DNA of 64,000 nucleotides, from positions 1 to 64,000 of the forward strand of contig REGQ01000022.1 in the NCBI GenBank assembly GCA_004134985.1. Reading direction: 5' to 3'. The DNA is from Paenibacillaceae bacterium (GTDB taxonomy: Bacteria > Bacillota > Bacilli > Paenibacillales > Paenibacillaceae). The translations under genes and the position numbers were made by a program. Under the pieces are notes generated by a model. The model was not told the DNA's origin, did not search any database, and worked only from the letters and a program-made list of their open reading frames with translations. Shown piece by piece: positions 33,113-42,351 of this stretch; position 1 is the stretch's first letter, and each line of letters opens with the position of its first letter.

Positions 33113-34372
33113 CTAAATCATTTTCACCAAGCTATAGTTTTTCTTGCCTTTGCGAATGATGATGAAACGACCGCCGATCGCTTGGGCACTTGACACTTCC
33201 AGCCCTACATCGCTCACACGTTCACCGTTCATCGAGATCGCGCCTTTCGTAATATCCTCGCGCGCCTGGCGCTTGGACGGCTCAATGCCTAGATCAACAA
33301 GCCAATCGACAATATTCTTCGACTCCTGTGTCGCTTCAAACGTCGGCATCTCTTTAAAGCCCTGTTCAATTTCATCGGCAGTCAACGATTTAATATCACC
33401 GCTGAACAGCGCCGCGGTAATACGCTTGGCTTGCTCCAGCAATTCCTCGCTGTGTACGAATCGCGTCATTTCCTCTGCCAGCGTTTTTTGCGCTTCACGT
33501 TTATGCGGCTCCGTCTGCACCTTCTCCGCCAACTCGTCAATTTGCGCTTTCGAAAGGAACGTAAAGTATTTCAAATATTTCACGACATCGCGGTCGTCGG
33601 TATTCGCCCAGAACTGGTAAAACTCGAAGGGTGTCGTTTTGTTCGGATCGAGCCAGATTGCCCCTCCAGCTGATTTCCCGAATTTCGTGCCATCGGCTTT
33701 CAGCATGAGCGGGATCGTAAGACCGAATGCTTTGGCATCGGCGCCTTCTTTCTTCCGGATCAGATCCAGGCCGCTCGTAATGTTGCCCCATTGGTCGGAG
33801 CCGCCGATTTGCAATTGGACATCTTCATGCTGATACAGATGCAGGTAGTCAAGCGACTGCAAAATTTGATACGAAAATTCCGTAAAGGAGATGCCGCTGT
33901 CGAGCCTGCTCGCGACAACATCCTTGGCAAGCATCGTATTGATGCTGAAGTTTTTCCCGTAATCGCGCAAAAATTCAATGACATTGATTTTATGTGTCCA
34001 GTCATAGTTGTTAACCATTCGAATCTGATTGTCGCCCTCGGTCACGAACAGCTTTTTCAACTGTGCAGTAAGCGCATCAACGTTAGACTGGATTTCCTCC
34101 AGCGTCTGCAGCGAACGCTCGGATTGCCGGCCGCTCGGATCGCCGATTGTACCGGTTGCCCCGCCGATCAGAATAACAGGACGATGTCCCGCAAGCTGGA
34201 ATCGCTTCAGCACCATAAAGGGGATCAAATGACCGATATGCATGCTGTCCCCTGTCGGATCTACGCCGCAGTACAGCGAGACCGCCTTGTCATTCGCCAG
34301 TTCCCGGAGACCGTCAGCATCCGTTTGTTGATTAATGGCGTCGCGCCATTCAAGTTCATCAATAATATTCAT
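33113..34372 (-). CDS. tyrS: Tyrosyl-tRNA synthetase
   Basis: 419 residues, ATG preceded by GGAGTGGG. Class I synthetase: the HIGH-type motif is in SMHIGHLIPF, the tyrosine/ATP site in ILIGGATGTIGDPSGR, and the KMSKS-type loop is KFGKSAGGAIW. A C-terminal S4 domain (about 355-419) contains EPSKRQAREDITKGAISMNG. It charges tRNA-Tyr. Regulated by the T-box leader upstream. Length and motifs fit the bacterial TyrS form. Confidence 0.96.
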   Translation of the reverse strand: MNIIDELEWRDAINQQTDADGLRELANDKAVSLYCGVDPTGDSMHIGHLIPFMVLKRFQLAGHRPVILIGGATGTIGDPSGRQSERSLQTLEEIQSNVDALTAQLKKLFVTEGDNQIRMVNNYDWTHKINVIEFLRDYGKNFSINTMLAKDVVASRLDSGISFTEFSYQILQSLDYLHLYQHEDVQLQIGGSDQWGNITSGLDLIRKKEGADAKAFGLTIPLMLKADGTKFGKSAGGAIWLDPNKTTPFEFYQFWANTDDRDVVKYLKYFTFLSKAQIDELAEKVQTEPHKREAQKTLAEEMTRFVHSEELLEQAKRITAALFSGDIKSLTADEIEQGFKEMPTFEATQESKNIVDWLVDLGIEPSKRQAREDITKGAISMNGERVSDVGLEVSSAQAIGGRFIIIRKGKKNYSLVKMI

Positions 34373-34423
34373 TTTATCCCACTCCTTCGATGTTCATAGA
34401 CATCCTTATAACGAATGACTATT

Positions 34424-34707
34424 GCGCAATAAAAAAACAAAAATCGCCCCTTGTCTATTGTAGACATAGGGACGATTGATTAACCGTGTTACCACCCAGA
34501 TTGCACCAATGGACCCCGCTTTACGCGCGCCATTCGTGCCACTCCCGGCGAGTTATCGTTCGCCATTCCGCTCGGCATTACCCGAGATACTCCAGAGTGT
34601 AATTCGCTCGCTTAATGTGTACCGGGTTCCATCACCCCCCGGCTTTCTGTCACAGGGATTAAGCAGCTACTGGGCTCTTTCAACGTATATCGTATATAAG
34701 TTAAAGA
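34424..34707 (-). promoter_or_regulatory. T-box riboswitch of tyrS
   Basis: On the minus strand the hallmark T-box TGGGTGGTAACACGG occupies 34498-34484. A terminator stem (AATCGTCCCTATGTC with GACAAGGGGCGATT, about 34477-34442) and a T run follow. Upstream lie GC-rich stems of the specifier domain, with an AGTA-type motif near 34670. UAC triplets for Tyr are present in the expected stretch, but I could not place the specifier loop with certainty. Uncharged tRNA-Tyr stabilises the antiterminator. Confidence 0.9.
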
Positions 34708-34708
34708 C

Positions 34709-34738
34709 AGTATATGTGAAACAAGATAGTCATGTCAA
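34709..34738 (-). promoter_or_regulatory. Promoter of the tyrS T-box transcript
   Basis: On the minus strand TTGACA (34738-34733), an 18-bp spacer and TATACT (34714-34709) match the vegetative consensus, placing the transcript start just before the T-box leader. Confidence 0.75.
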
Positions 34739-34783
34739 CCACTTTCGTTCTATGCTGGGCAGTGAAGTCACAGCAGTAATTCA

Positions 34784-37700
34784 TCAGGGAAGTGACAAGA
34801 ACTGGAGAGGTCGATACTGTGACGGGTCTTTGAATTGACCGATGCCGGAGCCCCATTCGATATAGCCCTTGCGCCCGTCGCCGTCATTATCGTTCCCAAG
34901 CAGCGAGAAACTGATCAACTCATCCCCTGGACCAACCGTCTCAATTTCCTCCCAAGGCATCGCCAGCTTGTAAAGGGTTCGGTGCTGCAGTTCATCTCGT
35001 TCGATGAGCAGATCCACTCCGTTCACCAGGCCCTCTGGAAATTCCTGCGGGCCATTGAATCGATACACCTGCGGGCCCGCAGCTGTCTGCGATATTGCAT
35101 ATTCAGACCATTCCAGCGCCTCACCTGGCAAGCCGGGTGCGAGCGCGAACTGGATGCTGTCATTATTCCAGATCCGACTGCCTGTCGCCGGATAAGCGAA
35201 AACGTCATCGATCAACTGGGCCGTGAGGTAGAAATAATCTTCATCCCAATTGACCCAGATGCTGCCGCTCAAGTCGCTGCTGCCACCATATTGTTGATTC
35301 TGCAGCATCCGAACGAAACCATCCGCAGCCAAATCAATCGCAGGCAATCCGCTTAAGTCGCCAAGCTGATTATCCTGTACGATTGTTTTCTTGATCGACG
35401 GATTAAATCCGGTTATTCCTTCGTAAGCATAGCTGCCATAGTTCACCATATTGATTGCCAATTGCACAGGGTAACTTTTGTAATACTGTACAGCATCAAG
35501 CTCAATCGGAATAACACCCACCCCGGATACCGGGACGGTAACCGGCTGGCCCGTAAGACCGGATTGACTCCCAACTGTCCAGGCCACGCTACTCACCGTC
35601 AACGCATGCTGCAGCGAATGATTGGTCACCTCCACTCGCAGCTGCTGCTCACCATTATCTACATCCACAATATCCGGGACGACCCTGACGGAAAATGGGG
35701 AAGTATTGGCAATCTCCTTATATAACTTGCCAAAAATAACCCCACCTCCTGTTCCGCTTCCCGCGGCGCTCACCAACGCTTCCACGCGCTGTGCGGGCTG
35801 GTTGTTATTCGGCATCAGCACCGTCTCGTAAGCCATTGACGAAGGAGCAGCTTGCACCGCCACTTGCTGATCTGCCAGCTCGAAAGTCGCCGTCAGTGCA
35901 GCAGTGGTAGTGTTATCCACCACCAGGTCTACCACAATATCCTCGCCAGTAATTGCTGTATCCTCCCCGCTCAGGTATACCAGCGGCTGCTCTGCAATCG
36001 CCGTGACAACACCTGTCACATATACCGGCTCTTCCGATACGGTGAGCACAACCTGACCATTGTAAGGGGTCAGCACCGTGGAATTGCCCATATAATCGGT
36101 TACCGTCACCGGACCGGCAGCAAGCAAGCTTAGATCAATGGACTCCTCCGACCACAGCACCCGAAGCTGCTCGCTCCCCTTGTTAAACACGTAGCTATAC
36201 ACAGATTCCGGTGCCGCATCCCTGCTGTCATATTGCGCCTGAGTCAGTTGATGCGCCAGTTCGGCGTAGGCCGCATAACCCGGCTTGGGGGTATACTTGC
36301 CAAGCGGATCATTCTCGTGACGAACAAGTCCAAAATTATGCTGCACATTGCTTTTGTTCAGCCCGTCATTCATGAGATCGTACAAAAACAGCTTCTCCAC
36401 ACCGGAGGCGAGTGCCGTCACATAGTAGCGAACCAGAAATTCGGCCTGCGTCCGTTCGCTGACCCCTTGAGCCGACAGATGGGTAGGCCATCCGAATTCG
36501 GTAATCCAGATCGGCTTCAATTCGCCATCGTTGTAGTCTCTGATCAGTTGCTGCAATGCCGCGATCTCCTCGGCCAGCTTCTCGGGCTGTTCATTGGTAC
36601 GCCAGTAGTAGGGATGAACCGAGATGACATCCATGTAGTCGAGTCCGCCCAGTTCAAACACTTCTTCCATCCAGTCCAGCGGGATTTTCGCCGTAGACAT
36701 TCCAACCACTTTGGTGGAGGGATGATTCGTTTTGATAACCTCATAGGTTTTTTTCAGCATTTCATAATAGTATTCCGGTTTCGAATCAGCCGGACCATTG
36801 CCGATATCGCCGAAATGTACATTATATTCGTTATAGACCTCCACCTGATCGAGCCTGCCGCTAAATTGACCGAGCAGCGCGCTGCCATAATTGGCATAGC
36901 CCTCACGTCCAGCCTCCGTATATACTGTACTGTCGTTATCATAGAATGGATTCGTATAATTCATAATAATGAGCGGTTTGATGCCCTCCAGCTGCGCCCG
37001 ATTCATAAAGGTGTCGAAATGGGAAGAAAACGTGTATACACCCGGCGCTGTCTCTACCCTCCTCCAGGATATCTCATCACGAAATGAACCTGCTCCCGCT
37101 TTCTTGATGATTTCCATCAGCTCCGGTCTCCATCCCAGACTTGGGTCCTTGAAGTGGGTGCTGAAGGCAAAAGGAGAGTCGCCTGTCACACCGGTAACTT
37201 GGGGAATCCGAGCAAAGGGAATGCTAAGCTGCTCCACGAAGGCATTGGAAGCTGTTGCGGTAACATGCAGCATGAAATAACCGAAGGACTGCAGCGGCAG
37301 CTGAAGATTGAGAAACCCGGCCGGAACAGCTTCATCGCCTTCCATCACCAGCCCTCCGCGGTGATCTCTGACCTCCCAGGCAAGCGCATCCCCCACCGTT
37401 TGCAGGTTAAAGCTGACCGGGGTTCCCTCGACATATATATTGCCGAGTTCAGTCTGCGTCTGATTAAGCGGGAGCCGCTTCAATGCCACCTCGTCAAACC
37501 ATACTGTGCCGCTCGCACCGGCATCAAGCCGGACATAAACTTTGATGCCGATTGTATCCGGATGGAACGGCTCGGTCATACGTATCGCGTAACGGGTCCA
37601 ATCCTGCGTTCCACCTGTAGCAATAATTTTCAACTTGCCTTGATAATACCCAAGCGATGTGTTGCTGCTGCTCACCTGCAGCACACTGAGACTCGCGCCC

Positions 37701-38008
37701 GTTGGCGTTGATACGCCATCTGTCTTGATCCACGCGGACAACTCGAAGGCATCCGTTGGTTGAATGGCGATCGTTCCAGTTGCCATGTACCTTCGTTCCA
37801 ACGGATCGCCGCTCGTTCGTACCGAGGCAGATCCTTCATAATAATTCGTTGTATCGATCGTATAACCCGCTGTTTTCTCCGGCCATAACCCGCCTTCGAA
37901 GCCAGGATTGGCAATCAGATTGTTCGCAGTCGAGCCATGCACAGCAGGCATCGGGAGCTGCGCGCAGAGGAGCAATAGCATCAAACAGACTGCACCCACT
38001 CGTTTCAT
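34784..38008 (-). CDS. Secreted multidomain glycoside hydrolase, clan GH-A type
   Basis: 1074 residues from the ATG at 38008 (AAGGGG upstream). Signal peptide (1-25); CBM4/9-like binding module (about 28-180, NLIANPGFEGG); a beta-sandwich (about 185-270); a catalytic barrel (about 275-600). The acid/base candidate is E394 in VEVYNEYNVHFG and the nucleophile candidate E504 in WITEFGWPTH. Their spacing and the NE and ITEFG motifs fit clan GH-A (GH5/GH39-like). Ig-like modules follow, then a C-terminal CBM9-like domain (about 890-1074, SIWVNWDEDYFYLTAQ). Substrate unknown. Last gene of sugar locus 2. Confidence 0.82.
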   Translation of the reverse strand: MKRVGAVCLMLLLLCAQLPMPAVHGSTANNLIANPGFEGGLWPEKTAGYTIDTTNYYEGSASVRTSGDPLERRYMATGTIAIQPTDAFELSAWIKTDGVSTPTGASLSVLQVSSSNTSLGYYQGKLKIIATGGTQDWTRYAIRMTEPFHPDTIGIKVYVRLDAGASGTVWFDEVALKRLPLNQTQTELGNIYVEGTPVSFNLQTVGDALAWEVRDHRGGLVMEGDEAVPAGFLNLQLPLQSFGYFMLHVTATASNAFVEQLSIPFARIPQVTGVTGDSPFAFSTHFKDPSLGWRPELMEIIKKAGAGSFRDEISWRRVETAPGVYTFSSHFDTFMNRAQLEGIKPLIIMNYTNPFYDNDSTVYTEAGREGYANYGSALLGQFSGRLDQVEVYNEYNVHFGDIGNGPADSKPEYYYEMLKKTYEVIKTNHPSTKVVGMSTAKIPLDWMEEVFELGGLDYMDVISVHPYYWRTNEQPEKLAEEIAALQQLIRDYNDGELKPIWITEFGWPTHLSAQGVSERTQAEFLVRYYVTALASGVEKLFLYDLMNDGLNKSNVQHNFGLVRHENDPLGKYTPKPGYAAYAELAHQLTQAQYDSRDAAPESVYSYVFNKGSEQLRVLWSEESIDLSLLAAGPVTVTDYMGNSTVLTPYNGQVVLTVSEEPVYVTGVVTAIAEQPLVYLSGEDTAITGEDIVVDLVVDNTTTAALTATFELADQQVAVQAAPSSMAYETVLMPNNNQPAQRVEALVSAAGSGTGGGVIFGKLYKEIANTSPFSVRVVPDIVDVDNGEQQLRVEVTNHSLQHALTVSSVAWTVGSQSGLTGQPVTVPVSGVGVIPIELDAVQYYKSYPVQLAINMVNYGSYAYEGITGFNPSIKKTIVQDNQLGDLSGLPAIDLAADGFVRMLQNQQYGGSSDLSGSIWVNWDEDYFYLTAQLIDDVFAYPATGSRIWNNDSIQFALAPGLPGEALEWSEYAISQTAAGPQVYRFNGPQEFPEGLVNGVDLLIERDELQHRTLYKLAMPWEEIETVGPGDELISFSLLGNDNDGDGRKGYIEWGSGIGQFKDPSQYRPLQFLSLP

Positions 38009-38072
38009 TTGGAAAACCCCTTGTCTCAAATTTGTCTTATCTATACATTATCGAACTTGGGCCCCGCTATTA

Positions 38073-40418
38073 TTAATGTTTATGCAAATCACGATACACG
38101 CCAGGCGTGACCCCCTCATATTTCTTGAAGAGTCGAATAAAGGTGTTGATGCTGTGAAACCCCGTCATAGAGGCAACTTGCTTGGCAGGGACACCCGCTT
38201 CAGCGAGCAGGCGCTTGGCTGCGCCAATACGGTATCGACTGATGTAGTCCGACAGCGTATCCCCCGTCTGTTCTTTGAAATAGCGGGAGAGATAGGAAGG
38301 GCTGACCTGGAACTGGTCGGCAATCCCCTGAAGCGACAAGTTGGAATCGGCATAATGGTGTTGAATGAAGGCGATCACACCGTCTCTGAGCTGCTTGTTG
38401 TGGCTCTTCTTCAACGATTCCAAATGTCCGCATACCAGCTTGAGAAAGACAGCCATCTGTCCCCTCATTTCTGCAACGGTCTTACATGCCAGAATGCCTT
38501 GAATAACACGTTGATTGTCCGCATACAATTCCGGCTGCACAGACAGGGACTCAATTGACGCCTTCATCATCGTGCCAATAATATCGAAGATCAGGCAGCG
38601 GGCCATTTCGATGGATAGATTGCCGTCCATAATGCAGCGGTCGATCAGCGTATCGAGTACAACAGACGATCTTGACAGATCACCCGATTTGATCGCATGG
38701 ATCAATTGCTGCTCTTGTTCGCTGGAATATGGATAGGAATCATCCTTGACGCGGATCTGCTCATACGTAATGATCGACTGTGTACCTAGCAGCATACGGT
38801 ATTCCATCGCTTCCAGCGATTCTTGGTAGGCAGCGGCAATGCCCTTGTACGTCTGATGAATGCCGCTGATCGACAACGAAAACTGAATATAGAACCTGCG
38901 CTTGATGAATTGCTGTGCTTCGATAGCAATCCCCTGCAGCTTCTCTAGCAATGCGGCCTTGTTCTCGCCACCGCCAACTTCCATATTGACGATACAGGCC
39001 AGCATGCCATCTGCTTCCGCTACATATCCGCCAAATTGCCTGCCGACCATTTCCTCCATAATATTGCGAACGATCAGAATAACCAGCTTCAACTTTTTCT
39101 CGAAGTCGTTTTCACGTTCTTCAAACAACCCGCTGTAATCTTCCAGGTACAGCAGAATGACAGCGAAGTTATCGTGGTCGAACACGATGTGGTAGGCCTG
39201 GAGCGTATCTGCCAACGGAAAATTGTCCTCAATCCGTCCCTTCAACAGCCGCTGCAGAAAGTTTTCACGCAGCGTATGCTGCTGCTCCTCCATCTTCCGA
39301 TAGATTTGATTGCGTTCATCCAATGTACTCGCTATCGTTTTTTCAATAAAATCATATTCGTTCTGCGCACTCTGGTAGGTGCGTTTTCCCTTGACAGACA
39401 GCAGATCGATCAACAGCTTGAGCGGTTGATAATTACGGCGGGACAGCAAAAGCGATGTTACAACTCCGATGAGGAGGGAGATTAGCACACTGATGATTGC
39501 CAGATTGCGGACATACTCCACTTTCTCCCGATATATTTTGGCAGGCAGCGTATAAACATACTTCCAATTCAGCAACTCGGAGGAGATATAAGCGATCTTC
39601 ACCCGCTTCCCATCTACGGTATCATCAAGAATGCCCGAACTTGCCATCATCCGTTCAAGCGCTGCAGCTGTGTGACCGGATGGCAAGGCTTCCGTCGATA
39701 TCAGCACCTGGCTAGAATCGTCAATGATCGAAACGATGCCGGCATCGTATAAATTCATCGCGTTCATCGCTTCCAGCAGTCTGCTTTCATTCAGTTCGAC
39801 AATCAATGTCGCTACCGCATGATTAGGGTCCTCCAAGGGCAGCGACTGTGCGAACATGATCCGGTTCCGTACGCCATCAACGGCGGCAGCCGCCTGCAAG
39901 CTGATAAATCGGCCCCTGTAGCTCTCTTCCATCGTTTGTTTCCACAGCGGGTATCTTATGCCGGAAGGCTGCAGATGAATATCGTAGAATACGGCATTTT
40001 CATAGATCGCATCTTTGTTCAGCACAGATCCGCTCTTATGGTAATACACATAGAAACGCTCAATCATCGGATTCACGCTGCCGTAATCGCGGAAGTCCGC
40101 CAATGCCTTGACCATATTAAGACGCTGCTCTGTATCGGGGTCAGTACCGATATGATTCAAACTGTTCACCCTTGAATTCAGCGCAATGACCTGGCTAAGC
40201 TGCTGCACATATTGAATTTGATGATCCAGCTCCTGTCGCAGCTGCCCGATGAGCGCCAGATTGGCACGATTGGTTTCCTTCTCCATCACATGATTCGTCT
40301 GATAGTAGGCAATGGTCATCAGCACAATCGGAATAAGCAGCACGAGAAAGAACGAACGCATCCACCGATACAGCACACTATTGAATTTCCATCGACACAT
40401 GATGCGCGCAAGTCCCAT
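38073..40418 (-). CDS. Membrane-bound AraC-family regulator with extracellular sensor
   Basis: 781 residues from the ATG at 40418, with GGGAGG about 10 bases upstream. A membrane helix at about 20-40, an extracellular dCache-like sensor (about 45-280), a second helix (about 295-315), a cytoplasmic linker and a C-terminal AraC double HTH (about 680-778: LSLQGIADQFQVSPSYLSRY and GFHSINTFIRLFKKYEGVTP). Such one-protein sensors link an external sugar signal to transcription. It sits between the permease and glycosidase genes, so it likely controls this locus. Confidence 0.88.
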   Translation of the reverse strand: MGLARIMCRWKFNSVLYRWMRSFFLVLLIPIVLMTIAYYQTNHVMEKETNRANLALIGQLRQELDHQIQYVQQLSQVIALNSRVNSLNHIGTDPDTEQRLNMVKALADFRDYGSVNPMIERFYVYYHKSGSVLNKDAIYENAVFYDIHLQPSGIRYPLWKQTMEESYRGRFISLQAAAAVDGVRNRIMFAQSLPLEDPNHAVATLIVELNESRLLEAMNAMNLYDAGIVSIIDDSSQVLISTEALPSGHTAAALERMMASSGILDDTVDGKRVKIAYISSELLNWKYVYTLPAKIYREKVEYVRNLAIISVLISLLIGVVTSLLLSRRNYQPLKLLIDLLSVKGKRTYQSAQNEYDFIEKTIASTLDERNQIYRKMEEQQHTLRENFLQRLLKGRIEDNFPLADTLQAYHIVFDHDNFAVILLYLEDYSGLFEERENDFEKKLKLVILIVRNIMEEMVGRQFGGYVAEADGMLACIVNMEVGGGENKAALLEKLQGIAIEAQQFIKRRFYIQFSLSISGIHQTYKGIAAAYQESLEAMEYRMLLGTQSIITYEQIRVKDDSYPYSSEQEQQLIHAIKSGDLSRSSVVLDTLIDRCIMDGNLSIEMARCLIFDIIGTMMKASIESLSVQPELYADNQRVIQGILACKTVAEMRGQMAVFLKLVCGHLESLKKSHNKQLRDGVIAFIQHHYADSNLSLQGIADQFQVSPSYLSRYFKEQTGDTLSDYISRYRIGAAKRLLAEAGVPAKQVASMTGFHSINTFIRLFKKYEGVTPGVYRDLHKH

Positions 40419-40457
40419 TCCATGCTCCCTCCCCGTCCTGCTCAGCTGCAACCCGCC

Positions 40458-41354
40458 CTACTCTTTGATTGAACCAATCATAACGCCCTTGACAAAATAT
40501 TTTTGCAAAAAGGGATAGACGACGACAATCGGCAAAGTGGCGACGATAATCGTCGCGTATTTAATACTCTCGCTTACACTCTCGATATCCCCGGATGAGG
40601 CATCGCTCATCAAATACTCGGTACTGTTCTGAATCAGAATTTCACGCAGCACCAATTGGAGCGGGAACAAGCTGCGGTCCTGCAAATAGATCATCGCGGA
40701 GAACCACGAGTTCCAGTGCTGGACGCCATAGAACAGAACCATCACCGCAATGACCGGCATGGAGAGCGGAACAATGATTTTCGCCAAAATGTAGAAATCG
40801 TTGGCCCCGTCAATCTTCGCCGACTCTACCAGGCTCTCCGGGATGGAAGCAAACGACGTCCGCATAATAATCAGATTCATCGTCGAGACGGCTCCCGGGA
40901 TGATTAGCGCCAGCAGGCTGTTGCCCAAATGCAGCCAATTGTTGACGAGCAGATAGGTGGGAATCAGACCGCCGGAGAAAAACATCGTAAATACAATGTA
41001 CAGCATGACCGGCTTCGTCCAGGCGATTCGTTTGCGCGAGAGAACATAAGCTCCCATACACGTCAAGATCAGGTTAAGCATGGTTCCCCCAGCTACGATC
41101 AGAATGGTATTGAGATACCCATTCATAATATTAGGGTTTTGAAACACGAGCCGATAAGCGCTCGCGGTAATTCCCTCGGGCCATAACAGCAACCCGGTAT
41201 GTGACAGCAGGAAAGTCGAATTGCTGAACGAGGCCGCCAGCACATAGTACAGCGGATAAAGTGTGATTAGGATCATAACAACCATAAACAGCCTATTGAA
41301 GCTGTCGAACAGGTAAGCTGACACGCTTTTATTAGATTTCATCAGCACTTGCAT
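40458..41354 (-). CDS. Carbohydrate ABC transporter permease, LplC-type
   Basis: 298 residues. The N-terminus SFNRLFMVVMILITLYPLYYVLAAS and the EAA loop VESAKIDGANDFYILAKIIVP are typical of LplC/YtcP permeases. Six membrane helices; the C-terminus ends FVKGVMIGSIKE as in the family. It pairs with the LplB-type permease 11 bases upstream. No ATPase is encoded in the locus. Confidence 0.9.
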   Translation of the reverse strand: MQVLMKSNKSVSAYLFDSFNRLFMVVMILITLYPLYYVLAASFSNSTFLLSHTGLLLWPEGITASAYRLVFQNPNIMNGYLNTILIVAGGTMLNLILTCMGAYVLSRKRIAWTKPVMLYIVFTMFFSGGLIPTYLLVNNWLHLGNSLLALIIPGAVSTMNLIIMRTSFASIPESLVESAKIDGANDFYILAKIIVPLSMPVIAVMVLFYGVQHWNSWFSAMIYLQDRSLFPLQLVLREILIQNSTEYLMSDASSGDIESVSESIKYATIIVATLPIVVVYPFLQKYFVKGVMIGSIKE

Positions 41355-41365
41355 TCACCTTCCCA

Positions 41366-42283
41366 TTACCACAAACTTGTTTCATTCACCTTGCGGCTGA
41401 ACCAATTGGCGAGCAGGAGCAAGGAGAAATTGAAGACCGATTGAAACAGGCCGACCGCGGTAGCATAGCTGAATTCGAAAGTGGCTCCCAAACCTTTGCG
41501 GTATACAAAAGTGTTAATCACATCCGCCGTACTATACGTATTCGGGTTGTACAGCAATATGATTTTCTCAAAGCCGACATCCATCATACTGCCCACTTTC
41601 AGGATGAACAAAATAATAATAATCGGCATGATGCCAGGCAGCGTGATGTGCAGCATCTGCTTGAACCGGTTCGCCCCATCGATGCGGGAGGCCTCGTATT
41701 GCTCCGGGTTGATGCTTGTAATAGCAGCCAGGTAGATAATCGAGCCCCAGCCGACATGCTGCCATATATCCGAAGTGATATAGATCGAACGGAAAAATTC
41801 CGGATGCCCAAGCAGTGCCGTTCGCTCCATGCCAAGCCATACGAGCATATCTACGATCATGCCGTCCCGGGCGGCAAACTGGGTGATCATGCCACAGATG
41901 ACGATCAGGGAGATGAAATGAGGCAAATAAGTGATCGTCTGCACGAGACGTTTGAAAAACCGTCCGGCGATCTCATTGATCAGCAATGCGAACACAATCG
42001 GAGCAGGGAAACCAAACAGCAGTTGATAGAAATTCAGCAGCAGTGTATTTTTGAGCAGCCGCCAGAAGTAATAGCTGGAGAAGAAGTCCTCGAAATGCTT
42101 GAAACCGATCCATGGGCTGTTCCATACACCCTCTGCGATCTGAAAGTTTTTGAAAGCAATCGTGGCGCCATACATCGGAAAGTAATGAAACAACGTATAA
42201 AATAGCAGAACAGGCACAATCATCAATATAAGATACTTATTAACCCGAAACTCCCGCGCAAGATGGGAACCAAGTTGCTTCAT
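41366..42283 (-). CDS. Carbohydrate ABC transporter permease, LplB-type
   Basis: 305 residues. The LplB signature PVLLFYTLFHYFPMYGATIAF lies in the first helix, and the EAA loop YEASRIDGANRFKQMLHITLP lies near residue 200. With LplC it forms the membrane channel for an oligosaccharide taken up via the lipoprotein at 42352-43983. Its terminal VNETSLW is the usual LplB end. Confidence 0.9.
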   Translation of the reverse strand: MKQLGSHLAREFRVNKYLILMIVPVLLFYTLFHYFPMYGATIAFKNFQIAEGVWNSPWIGFKHFEDFFSSYYFWRLLKNTLLLNFYQLLFGFPAPIVFALLINEIAGRFFKRLVQTITYLPHFISLIVICGMITQFAARDGMIVDMLVWLGMERTALLGHPEFFRSIYITSDIWQHVGWGSIIYLAAITSINPEQYEASRIDGANRFKQMLHITLPGIMPIIIILFILKVGSMMDVGFEKIILLYNPNTYSTADVINTFVYRKGLGATFEFSYATAVGLFQSVFNFSLLLLANWFSRKVNETSLW

Positions 42284-42351
42284 CCCCGGTGCCTCCTCCT
42301 TTCCTATTCGCTGCTGTATTGATGAGGGGGACGTTATTCCCCATATCTCGC

